Below are positions 23,952 through 32,443 of a DNA stretch of 39,863 nt, one piece after another. This DNA comes from a virus: positions 1 through 39,863 of the IMG/VR virus record IMGVR_UViG_3300030012_005034; one strand, given 5' to 3'. A model generated the notes under the pieces. The model was given only the letters and a program-made list of their open reading frames with translations. It searched no databases and was not told where the DNA came from. The translations under genes and the position numbers were made by a program. Position 1 is the first letter of the stretch, and each line of letters begins with the position of its first letter.

Positions 23952-24974
23952 ATGAATAAAACAGCATTAATTTTAGGAGGTGGAGGTTTTATTGGAGGTC
24001 ACCTCGCAAAAAAACTTAAAAGCGAAGGTTACCATGTAAGAGCAGTAGACATTAAACATCATGAATATTTTAATTGGTCAGATATATGTGATGAGTTTAT
24101 AAAAGCTGATTTGACAGATGCAAAAATAGTTCAGGATGTTGTTAGAATTTCTTCAAAACATAATTTTGATGAGGTTTATCAGTTAGCTGCTGATATGGGT
24201 GGAGCAGGATATATATTTACAGGAGAGAATGATGCTAATGTCATGCAAAATTCTGCATTAATTAATTTGCACTTAGCAAAAGAAGCTGTAAAACAAAAAG
24301 TTGGTAAGGTTTTTTACTCATCTTCAGCATGCATCTATCCAGAACACAATCAACTTGATCCTGATAATCCTAATTGCGAGGAATCTTCAGCATATCCTGC
24401 AAATCCAGATTCTGAATATGGATGGGAAAAATTATTTAGTGAAAGGTTATACTTAGCATTTCAAAGAAATTATGGACTTAATGTAAAGATAGCTAGATTT
24501 CATAATATCTTCGGTCCCCAGGGAACTTGGCAAGGTGGAAAAGAAAAAGCTCCAGCTGCCATGTGCCGCAAAGTAGCAGAATGTAATGATGGAGAAGAAA
24601 TTGAAGTATGGGGAGATGGAAAACAAACTAGATCTTTTTTATATATTGATGAGTGTTTGAAAGCTATTGAGAGGTTCATGGCTCAAGATGATTTTTCTGG
24701 CCCAGTTAATATAGGCTCAGAAGAAATGGTAACTATTAATGAATTAGCAGAACTAGCTATTAAATCATCAGGCAAAAATATATCTATAAAAAATCTTTTT
24801 GGTGAAGAGTTTGAAAAAAAATATGGTCATAAATGCCCATTAGGGGTGAAGGGTAGAAACTCAGATAATACTCTTTTTAAAAAACAAATGGGTTGGGATT
24901 CACAAAAACCATTACTAGAAGGAGTAAGCTCAACATATAAATGGATAGAAGAGAAAGTTAATGAAAAAAGATGA
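23952..24974 (+). CDS. GDP-mannose 3,5-epimerase-like enzyme
   Basis: A 340-residue extended SDR very like plant GDP-mannose 3,5-epimerase (GME), which makes GDP-L-galactose. Seen: GGGGFIGGHLAK (NAD site), QLAADMGGAGYI, C127 in SSSACIYPE, Y156/K160 (Y-x-x-x-K), then FHNIFGPQGTWQGGKEKAPA with K199 and WGDGKQTRSFLYIDEC. C127 and K199 are the counterparts of the catalytic Cys and Lys of GME, which GDP-fucose synthases do not share in this context. It would epimerise C3 and C5 of GDP-mannose. It overlaps the dehydratase gene by 14 bases. Length is close to the plant enzyme without its N-terminal extension. Confidence 0.82.
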   Translation: MNKTALILGGGGFIGGHLAKKLKSEGYHVRAVDIKHHEYFNWSDICDEFIKADLTDAKIVQDVVRISSKHNFDEVYQLAADMGGAGYIFTGENDANVMQNSALINLHLAKEAVKQKVGKVFYSSSACIYPEHNQLDPDNPNCEESSAYPANPDSEYGWEKLFSERLYLAFQRNYGLNVKIARFHNIFGPQGTWQGGKEKAPAAMCRKVAECNDGEEIEVWGDGKQTRSFLYIDECLKAIERFMAQDDFSGPVNIGSEEMVTINELAELAIKSSGKNISIKNLFGEEFEKKYGHKCPLGVKGRNSDNTLFKKQMGWDSQKPLLEGVSSTYKWIEEKVNEKR

Positions 24975-26046
24975 TGTTGTAATTATTATTACTGGTGTTA
25001 CTGGCCAAGACGGTAGTCTGATGGCAGACTACTTACTTAAAAATACAAAACATACAATTATCGGTGGAGTTAGACGATTAAGTGTTAAAAACCATGATAA
25101 CATATTACACTTAACTGATAATCCAAGATTTTTTCTTATTGATTTAGATGTTACTGACCCTCAAAATATAGATAAGGTAATATCAGAATACAAGCCTCAT
25201 TACTTTATAAATTTTGCAGCAAATTCTTTTGTTGCAAACAGTTGGACTCAACCAGTAAATCACATGATGACAAACTGCATGGCTGTTTTGCATCAACTTG
25301 AAGCTATTAAGAAGCACTGTCCAAATTGTAGATATTATAACGCTGGATCATCTGAAGAATTTGGAGATGTTGTAGTAGAGCCACAGAATGAAGAGCACCC
25401 ACTTAGACCAAGAAGTCCATATGGGGCTTCAAAATGTTCTGCTAGGCATTTAGTAAAAGTATATAGAGATTCATACGGTTTGTATGCGGTTCAGGGTTGG
25501 TTATTTAATCATGAAGGCACTAGGAGAGGTTCAGAATTTGTTACAAGAAAAATAACTGAAAATGTCGCTCGTATTAATAATGAATATATTAACAAAAAAA
25601 CTTTTGAACCTTTAAGGCTTGGTAATATCGAATCTAAAAGAGATTGGAGTGATGCTGAAGATTTTATGGATGGTGTGTGGAGAATGTTAAATCAAGAAAA
25701 GTATTGGACTAACATCTGGAAAAAAACACCTGATGATTATGTATTATCATCAGATCGAACGCATACGATAAAAGAATTTGTTGAAGAAGCTTTTAATGCA
25801 GCAGGATTTCATAGATCAATGTGTAGGTGGGAGGGTTTAGATGAAAATTGTAAATATTTTCATGGGGATGATTTGTTAATGGAAGTTGATCCAAAATTTT
25901 ACAGACCAGCAGAAGTTGATTTATTATTAGGAGATTCAAGCAGGGCTAGAAATGAGCTTGATTGGAAACCTAAAAGTAGTTTTATAGATTTAGTAAGAAA
26001 GATGGTTGACAATGACATAAAAATCATTAATTCTAAGCGTGTCTAA
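24961..26046 (+). CDS. gmd: GDP-mannose 4,6-dehydratase
   Basis: A 361-residue SDR that removes water from GDP-D-mannose to give GDP-4-keto-6-deoxy-D-mannose, precursor of GDP-L-fucose, GDP-rhamnose and GDP-perosamine. Seen: ITGVTGQDGSLMADYLL (NADP site), AGSSEEFGD (Ser/Glu of the active site), SPYGASK (Y-x-x-x-K), LFNHEGTRRGSEFVTRKIT and LGNIESKRDWSDAEDFMDG, all family signatures, and a C-terminal RPAEVDLLLGDSSRARNEL. No GDP-fucose synthase (Fcl) is seen nearby, so the keto product must be used by a host or unseen enzyme, or by another protein here. It shares 8 bases with the next gene's GTG start. Confidence 0.9.
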   Translation: MKKDDVVIIITGVTGQDGSLMADYLLKNTKHTIIGGVRRLSVKNHDNILHLTDNPRFFLIDLDVTDPQNIDKVISEYKPHYFINFAANSFVANSWTQPVNHMMTNCMAVLHQLEAIKKHCPNCRYYNAGSSEEFGDVVVEPQNEEHPLRPRSPYGASKCSARHLVKVYRDSYGLYAVQGWLFNHEGTRRGSEFVTRKITENVARINNEYINKKTFEPLRLGNIESKRDWSDAEDFMDGVWRMLNQEKYWTNIWKKTPDDYVLSSDRTHTIKEFVEEAFNAAGFHRSMCRWEGLDENCKYFHGDDLLMEVDPKFYRPAEVDLLLGDSSRARNELDWKPKSSFIDLVRKMVDNDIKIINSKRV

Positions 26047-26386
26047 AAAAACAAAACTTAATAAAAGACAAATCTTAGAAAATCTTTTAATTATCCCAGA
26101 AAAAGGTCGTAGACCTTTTTTTTCGCGCGAGATGAAGCTTTTAAATGATTTATGTTCTAAATATTCGCAAGAATTTATGAGCATAGTTTCTTTTCCAAAA
26201 AAATTTGAATCATTAAAATATTTAATTAGCCCTAAATTAACAGACACTTTAGATGAAAAGTTTAGAGCATTTAATTTTAAAGTAGACTTTTCAAAATACC
26301 CAAACTATAATATCGGCGATAAGTTTGGCAAAGATGCCAAAATAAAAACTACTAAAAAAACAATTAGAGATTTTTTAAATGAGTGA
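26039..26386 (+). CDS. Conserved hypothetical protein linked to UvsX
   Basis: A 115-residue basic protein starting at a GTG inside the end of gmd. It contains a compact conserved-looking core, RRPFFSREMKLLNDLCSKYS, and a Lys-rich C-terminus. No known domain is recognised. It overlaps the recombinase gene by eight bases; with that coupling, a mediator or accessory role in recombination is possible, but nothing in the sequence proves it. Confidence 0.5.
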   Translation: MSKKTKLNKRQILENLLIIPEKGRRPFFSREMKLLNDLCSKYSQEFMSIVSFPKKFESLKYLISPKLTDTLDEKFRAFNFKVDFSKYPNYNIGDKFGKDAKIKTTKKTIRDFLNE

Positions 26387-27488
26387 AGGACCAGACCCAA
26401 ACGATATTCTTGGTAATTTTTTGAAATCCAATAAAAGCGATCATTATAACTTTGAAAAAGAGGTAGACTATAAAGTTTCTAGCGGCTCTTTACAGTTTGA
26501 CTTAAACATGAACGGCGGCTTTGGGCCTGGGTTGCATCGTTTCACTGGTCTTACAGAAGGTGGTAAGACCTCTGAAGCTTTAGAGGTTATGAAAAATTTT
26601 TTAAACACTGTAGATAAACCTAGAGGCTTGTATATTAAAGCTGAAGGTAGGCTTGCTCCAGAAGTAAGAAATAGATCAGGTGTAAAGTTTGTGTGGTCGG
26701 CAGATGAGTGGGAAGATGGTACTTGTTTTGTTTTTGAAACAAATATCTATGAAACAGCAATGACTTGCATCAAACAGTTGATAGACGATGTAAAAAATCC
26801 TCAAAAATATTGTTTTATATTAGATTCTGTTGATGGCTTGACAGCAAAAAATGATACTGCTAAAGGTTTTGAAGAGTTTGCTAAAATAGCCTCTGGAGCC
26901 TCTATTGCAGCTAGGTGGTGTGCTCAAACTAGTATTGCTTTGGGTAAGAGAGGTCATATGGCGATATTTATCAGTCAAGTTAGATCACAAATGAAAGATA
27001 AATATTCTAAAGAGCCTGATAATGTAGGTTTGGCTACAGGAGGATATGCTTTACAACATTACGCCAATACGTGCATTCAATTTCAGCCAAGAATTAAAGC
27101 AGACTTGATCCTTCAAAACCCCAGCTTAAAAGTTGTAGATGAGAAAAAAAATCCTATTATTGGGCACTTTGCAAAAGTGTTGATAGCAAAATCTCCAAAT
27201 GAAAAATCAAATGTGAGATTGTCTTATCCTGTAAGATACAATAGATCTGGTGGCACTTCTATTTGGATTGAAAAAGAAATTGTAGATTTGCTATACGCTT
27301 GGGAGTTCGTAGAAAAAAAAGGCTCTTGGATCAAGCCTACAGAAGATTTTAAAGACTTGTTAAAAGAAAATAAACTAGATTTTCCAGAGCAGATACAAGG
27401 AGATAACAATTTATTTAAAACTCTTGATGAAAACAGTAAGCTTTGTGACTTTTTGATAAAGTATTTCAAAAAACAAATTGGAGTATGA
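26379..27488 (+). CDS. uvsX: UvsX/RecA-like recombinase
   Basis: A 369-residue P-loop ATPase. The start, SSGSLQFDLNMNGGFGPGLH, matches the RecA/UvsX region ahead of Walker A; Walker A is GLTEGGKT (57-64) with K63; the Walker B strand is CFILDSVDG near residues 146-155, followed by GHMAIFISQVR, a strand in the place of the RecA Q-loop. The protein is closer to T4 UvsX-type recombinases than to bacterial RecA in its lack of a C-terminal acidic domain. It forms filaments on ssDNA for strand exchange in recombination-dependent replication and repair. It is in an operon with a PD-(D/E)XK nuclease and helicase. Confidence 0.85.
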   Translation: MSEGPDPNDILGNFLKSNKSDHYNFEKEVDYKVSSGSLQFDLNMNGGFGPGLHRFTGLTEGGKTSEALEVMKNFLNTVDKPRGLYIKAEGRLAPEVRNRSGVKFVWSADEWEDGTCFVFETNIYETAMTCIKQLIDDVKNPQKYCFILDSVDGLTAKNDTAKGFEEFAKIASGASIAARWCAQTSIALGKRGHMAIFISQVRSQMKDKYSKEPDNVGLATGGYALQHYANTCIQFQPRIKADLILQNPSLKVVDEKKNPIIGHFAKVLIAKSPNEKSNVRLSYPVRYNRSGGTSIWIEKEIVDLLYAWEFVEKKGSWIKPTEDFKDLLKENKLDFPEQIQGDNNLFKTLDENSKLCDFLIKYFKKQIGV

Positions 27489-27892
27489 AGTTTGTCGATC
27501 AGTACGGTAAACAAAGAAACCTTAAAAATGCAAAAAAATATTTAATCGATTGGGAAAAACCTAGCAGGAGTAAATTCCAAACAAACGTTAAAAAATTTTT
27601 GCGACTATATTGGGAGAATGACATTGTTTTTGAAGAATTTAGGGTTGTTGGAAGTAGACTGACTTTAGATTTTTACAATGCCAGTAAAAAGATAGCTGTA
27701 GAGGTCCAAGGCGCTCAACATACTAAATTCGTTAAACATTTTCATAAAAACCACTTCAAGTATGCTGATCAACTCAAAAGGGATGAAAAGAAGCTTGATT
27801 TCTGCAAAGCAAATGCAATAAAGTTAGCAGAGGTTTACCCTCAAGATGAGATACAAGCATCATTATTTAAAAATCAAGATATATACCTATGA
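27485..27892 (+). CDS. PD-(D/E)XK endonuclease (Vsr-like fold)
   Basis: A 135-residue small nuclease. The catalytic core is seen as TLDFYNASKKIAVEVQGAQH: D62, then E73-x-Q75 and H79, in the order of Vsr-like and phage recombination endonucleases. Residues FHKNHFKYADQLKRDEKKLD follow, matching the helix in which a conserved R-D/K pair lies. It may cut mismatched or branched DNA, or act as a resolvase. Both ends overlap neighbours through ATGA junctions, between the recombinase and a small acidic protein, supporting a recombination or repair function. Confidence 0.7.
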   Translation: MKFVDQYGKQRNLKNAKKYLIDWEKPSRSKFQTNVKKFLRLYWENDIVFEEFRVVGSRLTLDFYNASKKIAVEVQGAQHTKFVKHFHKNHFKYADQLKRDEKKLDFCKANAIKLAEVYPQDEIQASLFKNQDIYL

Positions 27893-28134
27893 ATATTGAA
27901 GATGAAGAAAGTGATTTTCATATACCAAGTGAAATGGTTGATAAAATGTATGAGCTTTCAGGTGGCGCAGATAAATATAAAGGGATCATAATGGCTGTTT
28001 CATCTGAAAATGGTAAGCCATTAATATATAGGAAATTCGATTGTGCTATGACTCAATTAGCTTTAACTAAATGTTTACAAGACTTTTTTGAAAGCTCTGT
28101 GGTAGAAAAAACAAGTGAGGACGATGAAGAATGA
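27889..28134 (+). CDS. Small acidic hypothetical protein
   Basis: An 81-residue acidic protein ending EDDEE. It has no recognised domain. The middle (YKGIIMAVSSENGKPLIYRK) looks like two beta strands, followed by a helix (CAMTQLALTKCLQDFF). Both ends overlap neighbours by ATGA, so it is certainly in the replication operon. A helicase- or nuclease-associated role is only a guess. Confidence 0.5.
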   Translation: MNIEDEESDFHIPSEMVDKMYELSGGADKYKGIIMAVSSENGKPLIYRKFDCAMTQLALTKCLQDFFESSVVEKTSEDDEE

Positions 28135-29651
28135 TATACTCTTATGAGCTAGAAAAACAGCTTTTAGCAGGTTTATTAAAAGAGCCTCAAGCATTGACAG
28201 AAATATGTAATTTCATAAATATCTCTGATTTTTATTCTGAGCAATCATCTCTAAATAGCACGATATTTAGAATTATAGAACAAGCCGTAAATGCTGGAGA
28301 GGATGTTGATGAAATTATCATTGCTCAAAGAGTTAACGATGTGGGGATATCATTTGAAGACAATTTAAACCCTTCAGATTATATAAAGTCTTTATCACTA
28401 AGAAAAGTTCCCTCTGGCAACACAATCAAAACAGCCAAAGAACTTAAGAAATATTCTATTAGGCGAGAGATATTTAAATCATCTAATACCATAGCGAAAA
28501 GGATGAAAGGAATGTCTCCTGAGTCCTCTTATTCAGATATTATTGAAGCTGCTGATAAAATTTATAATTCCAAGATAAATTTATATGAGATTGGCAATGA
28601 TATTCCTGTGAATATATATGATGATATGGAAAGTATCATTGAGGAAAGAGGTAATAACCCTATCACTGAGTTTGGTATGCTTGGGCCTCATGAAAAAGTT
28701 AATCAAATGTATGGCTCTTTATTGAGACCTGGAAATATAACTGTGGTTGTCGCTAGATCAGGAGTTGGTAAAACTCAGTTCTGTATGGATTATTGCACAA
28801 AGGTAAGTTTAAAATATAATGTACCTGTTTTGCATTTTGACAACGGTGAGATGAGTAAGGAAGAACTTATAATGAGGCAATGTTCAGCTTTATCTAATAT
28901 TCCAATGCATTTGTTAGAAAGTGGTAAATGGAGACAGGCTGGTAAGAATGTTGTTGAAAAAGTTAGATCGGTCTGGGCAAAGATAAAAGACTTAAAGTTT
29001 TATTATTATAATGTAGGGGGAATGGATGTAGACTCAATGATAAACACATTGAAAAGATTTTATTATTCTAAAGTAGGCAGAGGCAACAATATGGTTTTTT
29101 CTTTTGACTATATTAAAACAACTTCTGAGTCTACTATGAATAAATCTGAGTGGCAAATTGTTGGAGAGATGGTTGATAAATTTAAAAAATGTGTGCAAAA
29201 AGAAATTTTGCATAACAGTGAGCCTATAATACCCATGATTACTTCTGTTCAATCAAATAGGTATGGCATAACAAATAATAGAAATTCAGATTCAATAGTT
29301 GATGACGAATCAGTTGTGTCTTTATCTGATAGAATAACACAATTTTGTTCTCACATGTTCATATTGAGAAATAAGACTGCTGATGAAATAGAGAGGGAGG
29401 GGGCATCTTTTGGCACTCATAAACTTATAAATGTCAAGTCTAGACATTTAGGTAGCGATATAGCTGGAGCTATAGAGCCTGTTAGAGTTGGAGATACATT
29501 AAGAAAAAATTCAATTAATTTAGATTTTAATAATTTTAATATAACTGAAAGAGGCGACTTAAGAGATATAGCTCGTGTATTAAATGGTGAAATTGAATTA
29601 AACACAGATGGAGAGCAACAAGAAATACCAGACTTTGATCAGCTCGGATGA
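28131..29651 (+). CDS. Replicative DNA helicase, DnaB-like
   Basis: A 506-residue hexameric-type helicase. The N-terminal helical domain (YSYELEKQLLAGLLKEPQAL) and an HTH-linker region precede a RecA-like motor with Walker A ARSGVGKT (208-215). Next comes VPVLHFDNGEMSKEELIMRQ, the counterpart of the DnaB motif with its Ser-Leu-Glu-Met turn, and a Walker B strand NMVFSFDYIK. The C-terminus has FGTHKLINVKSRHLG, in the place of the DnaB arginine-finger region. It unwinds the fork and loads with the primase encoded next, with which it overlaps by 44 bases. No loader (DnaC-type) is recognisable in the window. Confidence 0.88.
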   Translation: MIYSYELEKQLLAGLLKEPQALTEICNFINISDFYSEQSSLNSTIFRIIEQAVNAGEDVDEIIIAQRVNDVGISFEDNLNPSDYIKSLSLRKVPSGNTIKTAKELKKYSIRREIFKSSNTIAKRMKGMSPESSYSDIIEAADKIYNSKINLYEIGNDIPVNIYDDMESIIEERGNNPITEFGMLGPHEKVNQMYGSLLRPGNITVVVARSGVGKTQFCMDYCTKVSLKYNVPVLHFDNGEMSKEELIMRQCSALSNIPMHLLESGKWRQAGKNVVEKVRSVWAKIKDLKFYYYNVGGMDVDSMINTLKRFYYSKVGRGNNMVFSFDYIKTTSESTMNKSEWQIVGEMVDKFKKCVQKEILHNSEPIIPMITSVQSNRYGITNNRNSDSIVDDESVVSLSDRITQFCSHMFILRNKTADEIEREGASFGTHKLINVKSRHLGSDIAGAIEPVRVGDTLRKNSINLDFNNFNITERGDLRDIARVLNGEIELNTDGEQQEIPDFDQLG

Positions 29652-30681
29652 TTTTCAGCAAACTTTAGAATCTTTAGGGTATAATTTAGTAGATTGTGGA
29701 GATCATTGGAGAACTCAAGCTTTATATAGAAATGGCGACAATAAAACTGCCCTTAAAATATATAAAAATACAGGAGTATGGATGGATTTTGTCGAAAACA
29801 AAGGGTCTCAACCCTTTGAATCTCTTGTTAGAGCCACTGCATTATTAAGAAATGAAGATTATACATCAATAATTTCAAAAATTAAGTCTGGTACTGTAGA
29901 ACAATATGTAAAGAAGCAGACTATAGAAATGGAAAAGGTTTACCCTATAAAATCTTTAGATAAATTATTTCCTAATTATAAATTTTATAATGATAGAAAT
30001 ATATCTGAGGAAACTCAAAAACTTTTTGATGTGGGTTTAGCTGGTGTTGGTAAAATGTATAGAAGGATGGTCTTTCCAATATTTAATGAACATCAACAAA
30101 TTATAGGTTTTTCTGGAAGAAAAGTCGATAATAACAATAATTATCCAAAATGGAAACACATTGGAAAAAGAAATAATTGGGTTTACCCAGCTTTTAATGT
30201 AAAAACAGGCGTAAACGAGGCTATTGAACAAGATAAAACAGTAATATTAGTAGAAAGTATAGGAGATGCTCTTGCCCTTTATGAACAAAATTTTAAAAAC
30301 GTGCTTGTCATATTTGGCTTATGCGTTAACAACAATATCATTAATTTTCTTAGCAGTAAGTGCGTTAACCGTATCTATATCTGTACTAATAATGATGGCA
30401 ATAGTTCAGAAAATAGAGGACATATTGCAGCTGTTAAAAACTACTTAAAACTGTCAAAATACTTTGATTTACAAAATTTAAGTATAAAAATGCCTCCAAA
30501 ATCATATAATGACTTTGGTGATGCCCATTTAGATAATTTTGAGCTTAAAGATTGGTACTATGAAAGCATAGACCAGTATCAACAGCTTCAAAAAATTTTA
30601 AAATTTGTCGATAAAAATAATTCATGCTTCACTAAGAAAGAAATAAAGACTTCGTTAGTGTTAAGCAATGAATACTCCTGA
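29608..30681 (+). CDS. DNA primase, Toprim type, lacking a canonical zinc ribbon
   Basis: A 357-residue primase. The ATG lies 44 bases inside the helicase gene; a later ATG at 29648 is in another frame. The N-terminal region (HWRTQALYRNGDNKTALKIY) follows the CHC2-type fold order but has only one Cys (VDCGDH). The Toprim domain is seen in VILVESIGDALALYE (Glu) and IYICTNNDGNSSENRG, where the usual D-x-D reads N-N-D. A middle FPIFNEHQQIIGFSGRKVD segment matches phage primase cores. It makes RNA primers for Pol III. Whether the altered metal site still works needs testing. Confidence 0.75.
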   Translation: MESNKKYQTLISSDDFQQTLESLGYNLVDCGDHWRTQALYRNGDNKTALKIYKNTGVWMDFVENKGSQPFESLVRATALLRNEDYTSIISKIKSGTVEQYVKKQTIEMEKVYPIKSLDKLFPNYKFYNDRNISEETQKLFDVGLAGVGKMYRRMVFPIFNEHQQIIGFSGRKVDNNNNYPKWKHIGKRNNWVYPAFNVKTGVNEAIEQDKTVILVESIGDALALYEQNFKNVLVIFGLCVNNNIINFLSSKCVNRIYICTNNDGNSSENRGHIAAVKNYLKLSKYFDLQNLSIKMPPKSYNDFGDAHLDNFELKDWYYESIDQYQQLQKILKFVDKNNSCFTKKEIKTSLVLSNEYS

Positions 30682-31693
30682 CACGCCTCTATCTGCAAGT
30701 AGAATTAAAACGGCTCAATCCTGTTCTTGGCTTTACTGGTGTAAATATAAATTAAATTTACCAGATAAAAGTAATGATGGCGCAAAAAGGGGTTCTATTT
30801 GTCATTTAATTTTCGAAGTTTTAGGCGTAAAAAAAAGAAAAAAATATTTTAATAAAATTATAAAAACACAAGATGTTTTCTCTGTTAAGTCTATTAAAAG
30901 GCTTATATTGAAACATGCACATAAAGAGGGTGTTGACGATACTGAGAATGTAGAGTTGATGAAGGATATGATATTTAATGGCTTAACTTATGATTTTTTC
31001 GGGCATGAATTAGGAAAACCAACGCAAGAATATTCTGAAAAGGATTTTTTGATTGTAGAGAATAATGGCGAGATAAAATATAAAATTAGAGGATTTATAG
31101 ACAAATTATTTTTATACAAAACAAAAAAGTTTGCCATTATAAGAGATTTTAAAACTAGTAAATCAGTTTTTAAGGGTAAAGATCACACTGACAACCTTCA
31201 AGATTTAATGTACAGCTTAGCTGTTAAAAAAATGTTTCCAGAGTATGCCACTAGGGTCAGTGAATTTTTATTCCTAAAATTTGATTTAGATGAGAATTCT
31301 AATAACAGCGGCTTGGTAAAAATGAAGCCTTTAGATAATGAAGAGCTTTATGGTTTTGAGATGCAATTGTCTGAAATACAGAGATATCTAGATAATTTCT
31401 CTATAAAGGATGCAAAAAGTAGCTATGCAGCTTATAAAGACTTCCCAAAAGATGGATCATTTAGTGGGAAACTTTTATGTGGATTTGCAAAAGAAAAAGG
31501 TGAATTAAAAATAGATGGAAATCCAAAATGGCATTGCCCTATGAAATTTGACTTTTTCTATTACAAAATTTTCAATAAAGAAGGAGATTTTCACTCATCT
31601 TTATTTGAAGATGATTTTGATGAAAAATTATTACCCAAAGGATTTTCTTATGAATTAAAATATTATGAGGGTTGTCCCGCTCATTTAAGTTGA
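30668..31693 (+). CDS. PD-(D/E)XK nuclease, Cas4/RecB-like
   Basis: A 341-residue nuclease. Signature elements in order: LSASRIKTAQSCSWLYW (N-terminal S-x-S-R-I...C), RGSICHLIFE (G-x-x-x-H), RGFIDKLFLY (the G-F-I-D acid) and IIRDFKTSK (the D-x-K pair), matching RecB/Cas4/AddB-type nucleases. Cysteines at 19 and 25 and near the C-terminus (LLCG, WHCP, EGCP) could hold an iron-sulfur cluster as in Cas4, but the spacing is not the classic one. It probably trims DNA ends during recombination or degrades host DNA. It overlaps the primase by 14 bases. Confidence 0.72.
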   Translation: MNTPDTPLSASRIKTAQSCSWLYWCKYKLNLPDKSNDGAKRGSICHLIFEVLGVKKRKKYFNKIIKTQDVFSVKSIKRLILKHAHKEGVDDTENVELMKDMIFNGLTYDFFGHELGKPTQEYSEKDFLIVENNGEIKYKIRGFIDKLFLYKTKKFAIIRDFKTSKSVFKGKDHTDNLQDLMYSLAVKKMFPEYATRVSEFLFLKFDLDENSNNSGLVKMKPLDNEELYGFEMQLSEIQRYLDNFSIKDAKSSYAAYKDFPKDGSFSGKLLCGFAKEKGELKIDGNPKWHCPMKFDFFYYKIFNKEGDFHSSLFEDDFDEKLLPKGFSYELKYYEGCPAHLS

Positions 31694-31696
31694 CAT

Positions 31697-32443
31697 GTGA
31701 AAATTGGTTTATATATTTCTTATATGACCCCAGTTTTTAAGTCAGATTATTCTATAGGCAAAAGCATTTTAACTATAGATAATATTATAAATCTTCACAA
31801 AAAAAGTAATCAAAATTTTTTATTATTAGTTGAAGATTCGATGACTGGTTTTGTTAAAGCTCATAACATAACAAAACAAAATAATATTCATCTTGTTTTT
31901 GGATTGAGAATTTCTTGCTGTAACGATATTCATAAACAGAGTGATAATTCAGATCATAAAATTGTAATTTTGGCAAAAAATGATAAAGGATGTAAGCTAT
32001 TAAATAAAATATATTCTCATGCACATATAGGTAATGAAGGTAATATTGATTTTAATTACTTAAATAAAATATGGGACGACAATAGTTTACAGCTAATAAT
32101 ACCTTTTTATGATTCATTTATATATCAAAATCAGCTGCACTTAAAAAACTGCATACCTAATTTTAATAAAATTAAACCTATTTTTTGGATAGAAAAAAAT
32201 AATCTACCTTTCGATAGTATTGTATCTGAAGCTGTCTTTGATTACTCAAAAGATAAATATGACACAGAACTAGTAAAAAGTATCTTATATGAGAAAAAAA
32301 ATGAAGCAGAAGCTTTACAAACTTATAAAATAATATGTGGCAGAAAGTTTGGTAGGCCATCTACTTTAAGTTGCCCTAATCTAAATCATTTTGGTAGCAA
32401 TGAATTTTGTTTTGATAGTTATAAGGAGTATGTAAATGGATGA
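31697..32443 (+). CDS. Stand-alone PHP-like domain of DNA polymerase III alpha
   Basis: A 248-residue protein starting with GTG three bases after the previous stop. It resembles the N-terminal PHP domain of DnaE, usually fused to the polymerase: SDYSIGKSILTIDNIINLHK, LLVEDSMTGFVKAH (T-D-x-x-x-x-G-A-x-x-F counterpart), and NNIHLVFGLRI (the I-K-x-I-x-G-x-E counterpart). The metal-binding H-x-H near the start of bacterial PHP is replaced (YISYMTPVFKSDYS), so phosphatase or exonuclease activity is probably lost. The C-terminus fits the DnaE segment joining PHP to palm. It overlaps the exonuclease gene by eight bases, and the polymerase proper follows. It likely acts as a structural subunit. Confidence 0.7.
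   Translation: MKIGLYISYMTPVFKSDYSIGKSILTIDNIINLHKKSNQNFLLLVEDSMTGFVKAHNITKQNNIHLVFGLRISCCNDIHKQSDNSDHKIVILAKNDKGCKLLNKIYSHAHIGNEGNIDFNYLNKIWDDNSLQLIIPFYDSFIYQNQLHLKNCIPNFNKIKPIFWIEKNNLPFDSIVSEAVFDYSKDKYDTELVKSILYEKKNEAEALQTYKIICGRKFGRPSTLSCPNLNHFGSNEFCFDSYKEYVNG

Noticed and set aside
23952-24974. GDP-L-fucose synthase (Fcl)
   Set aside because: The C-I-Y-P-E, G-G-K-E-K-A-P-A and W-G-D-G-K-Q-T-R-S-F segments fit GDP-mannose 3,5-epimerase better.
30668-31693. Part of a CRISPR-Cas system (Cas4)
   Set aside because: No other cas gene or repeat array is present; the operon context is phage recombination and replication.
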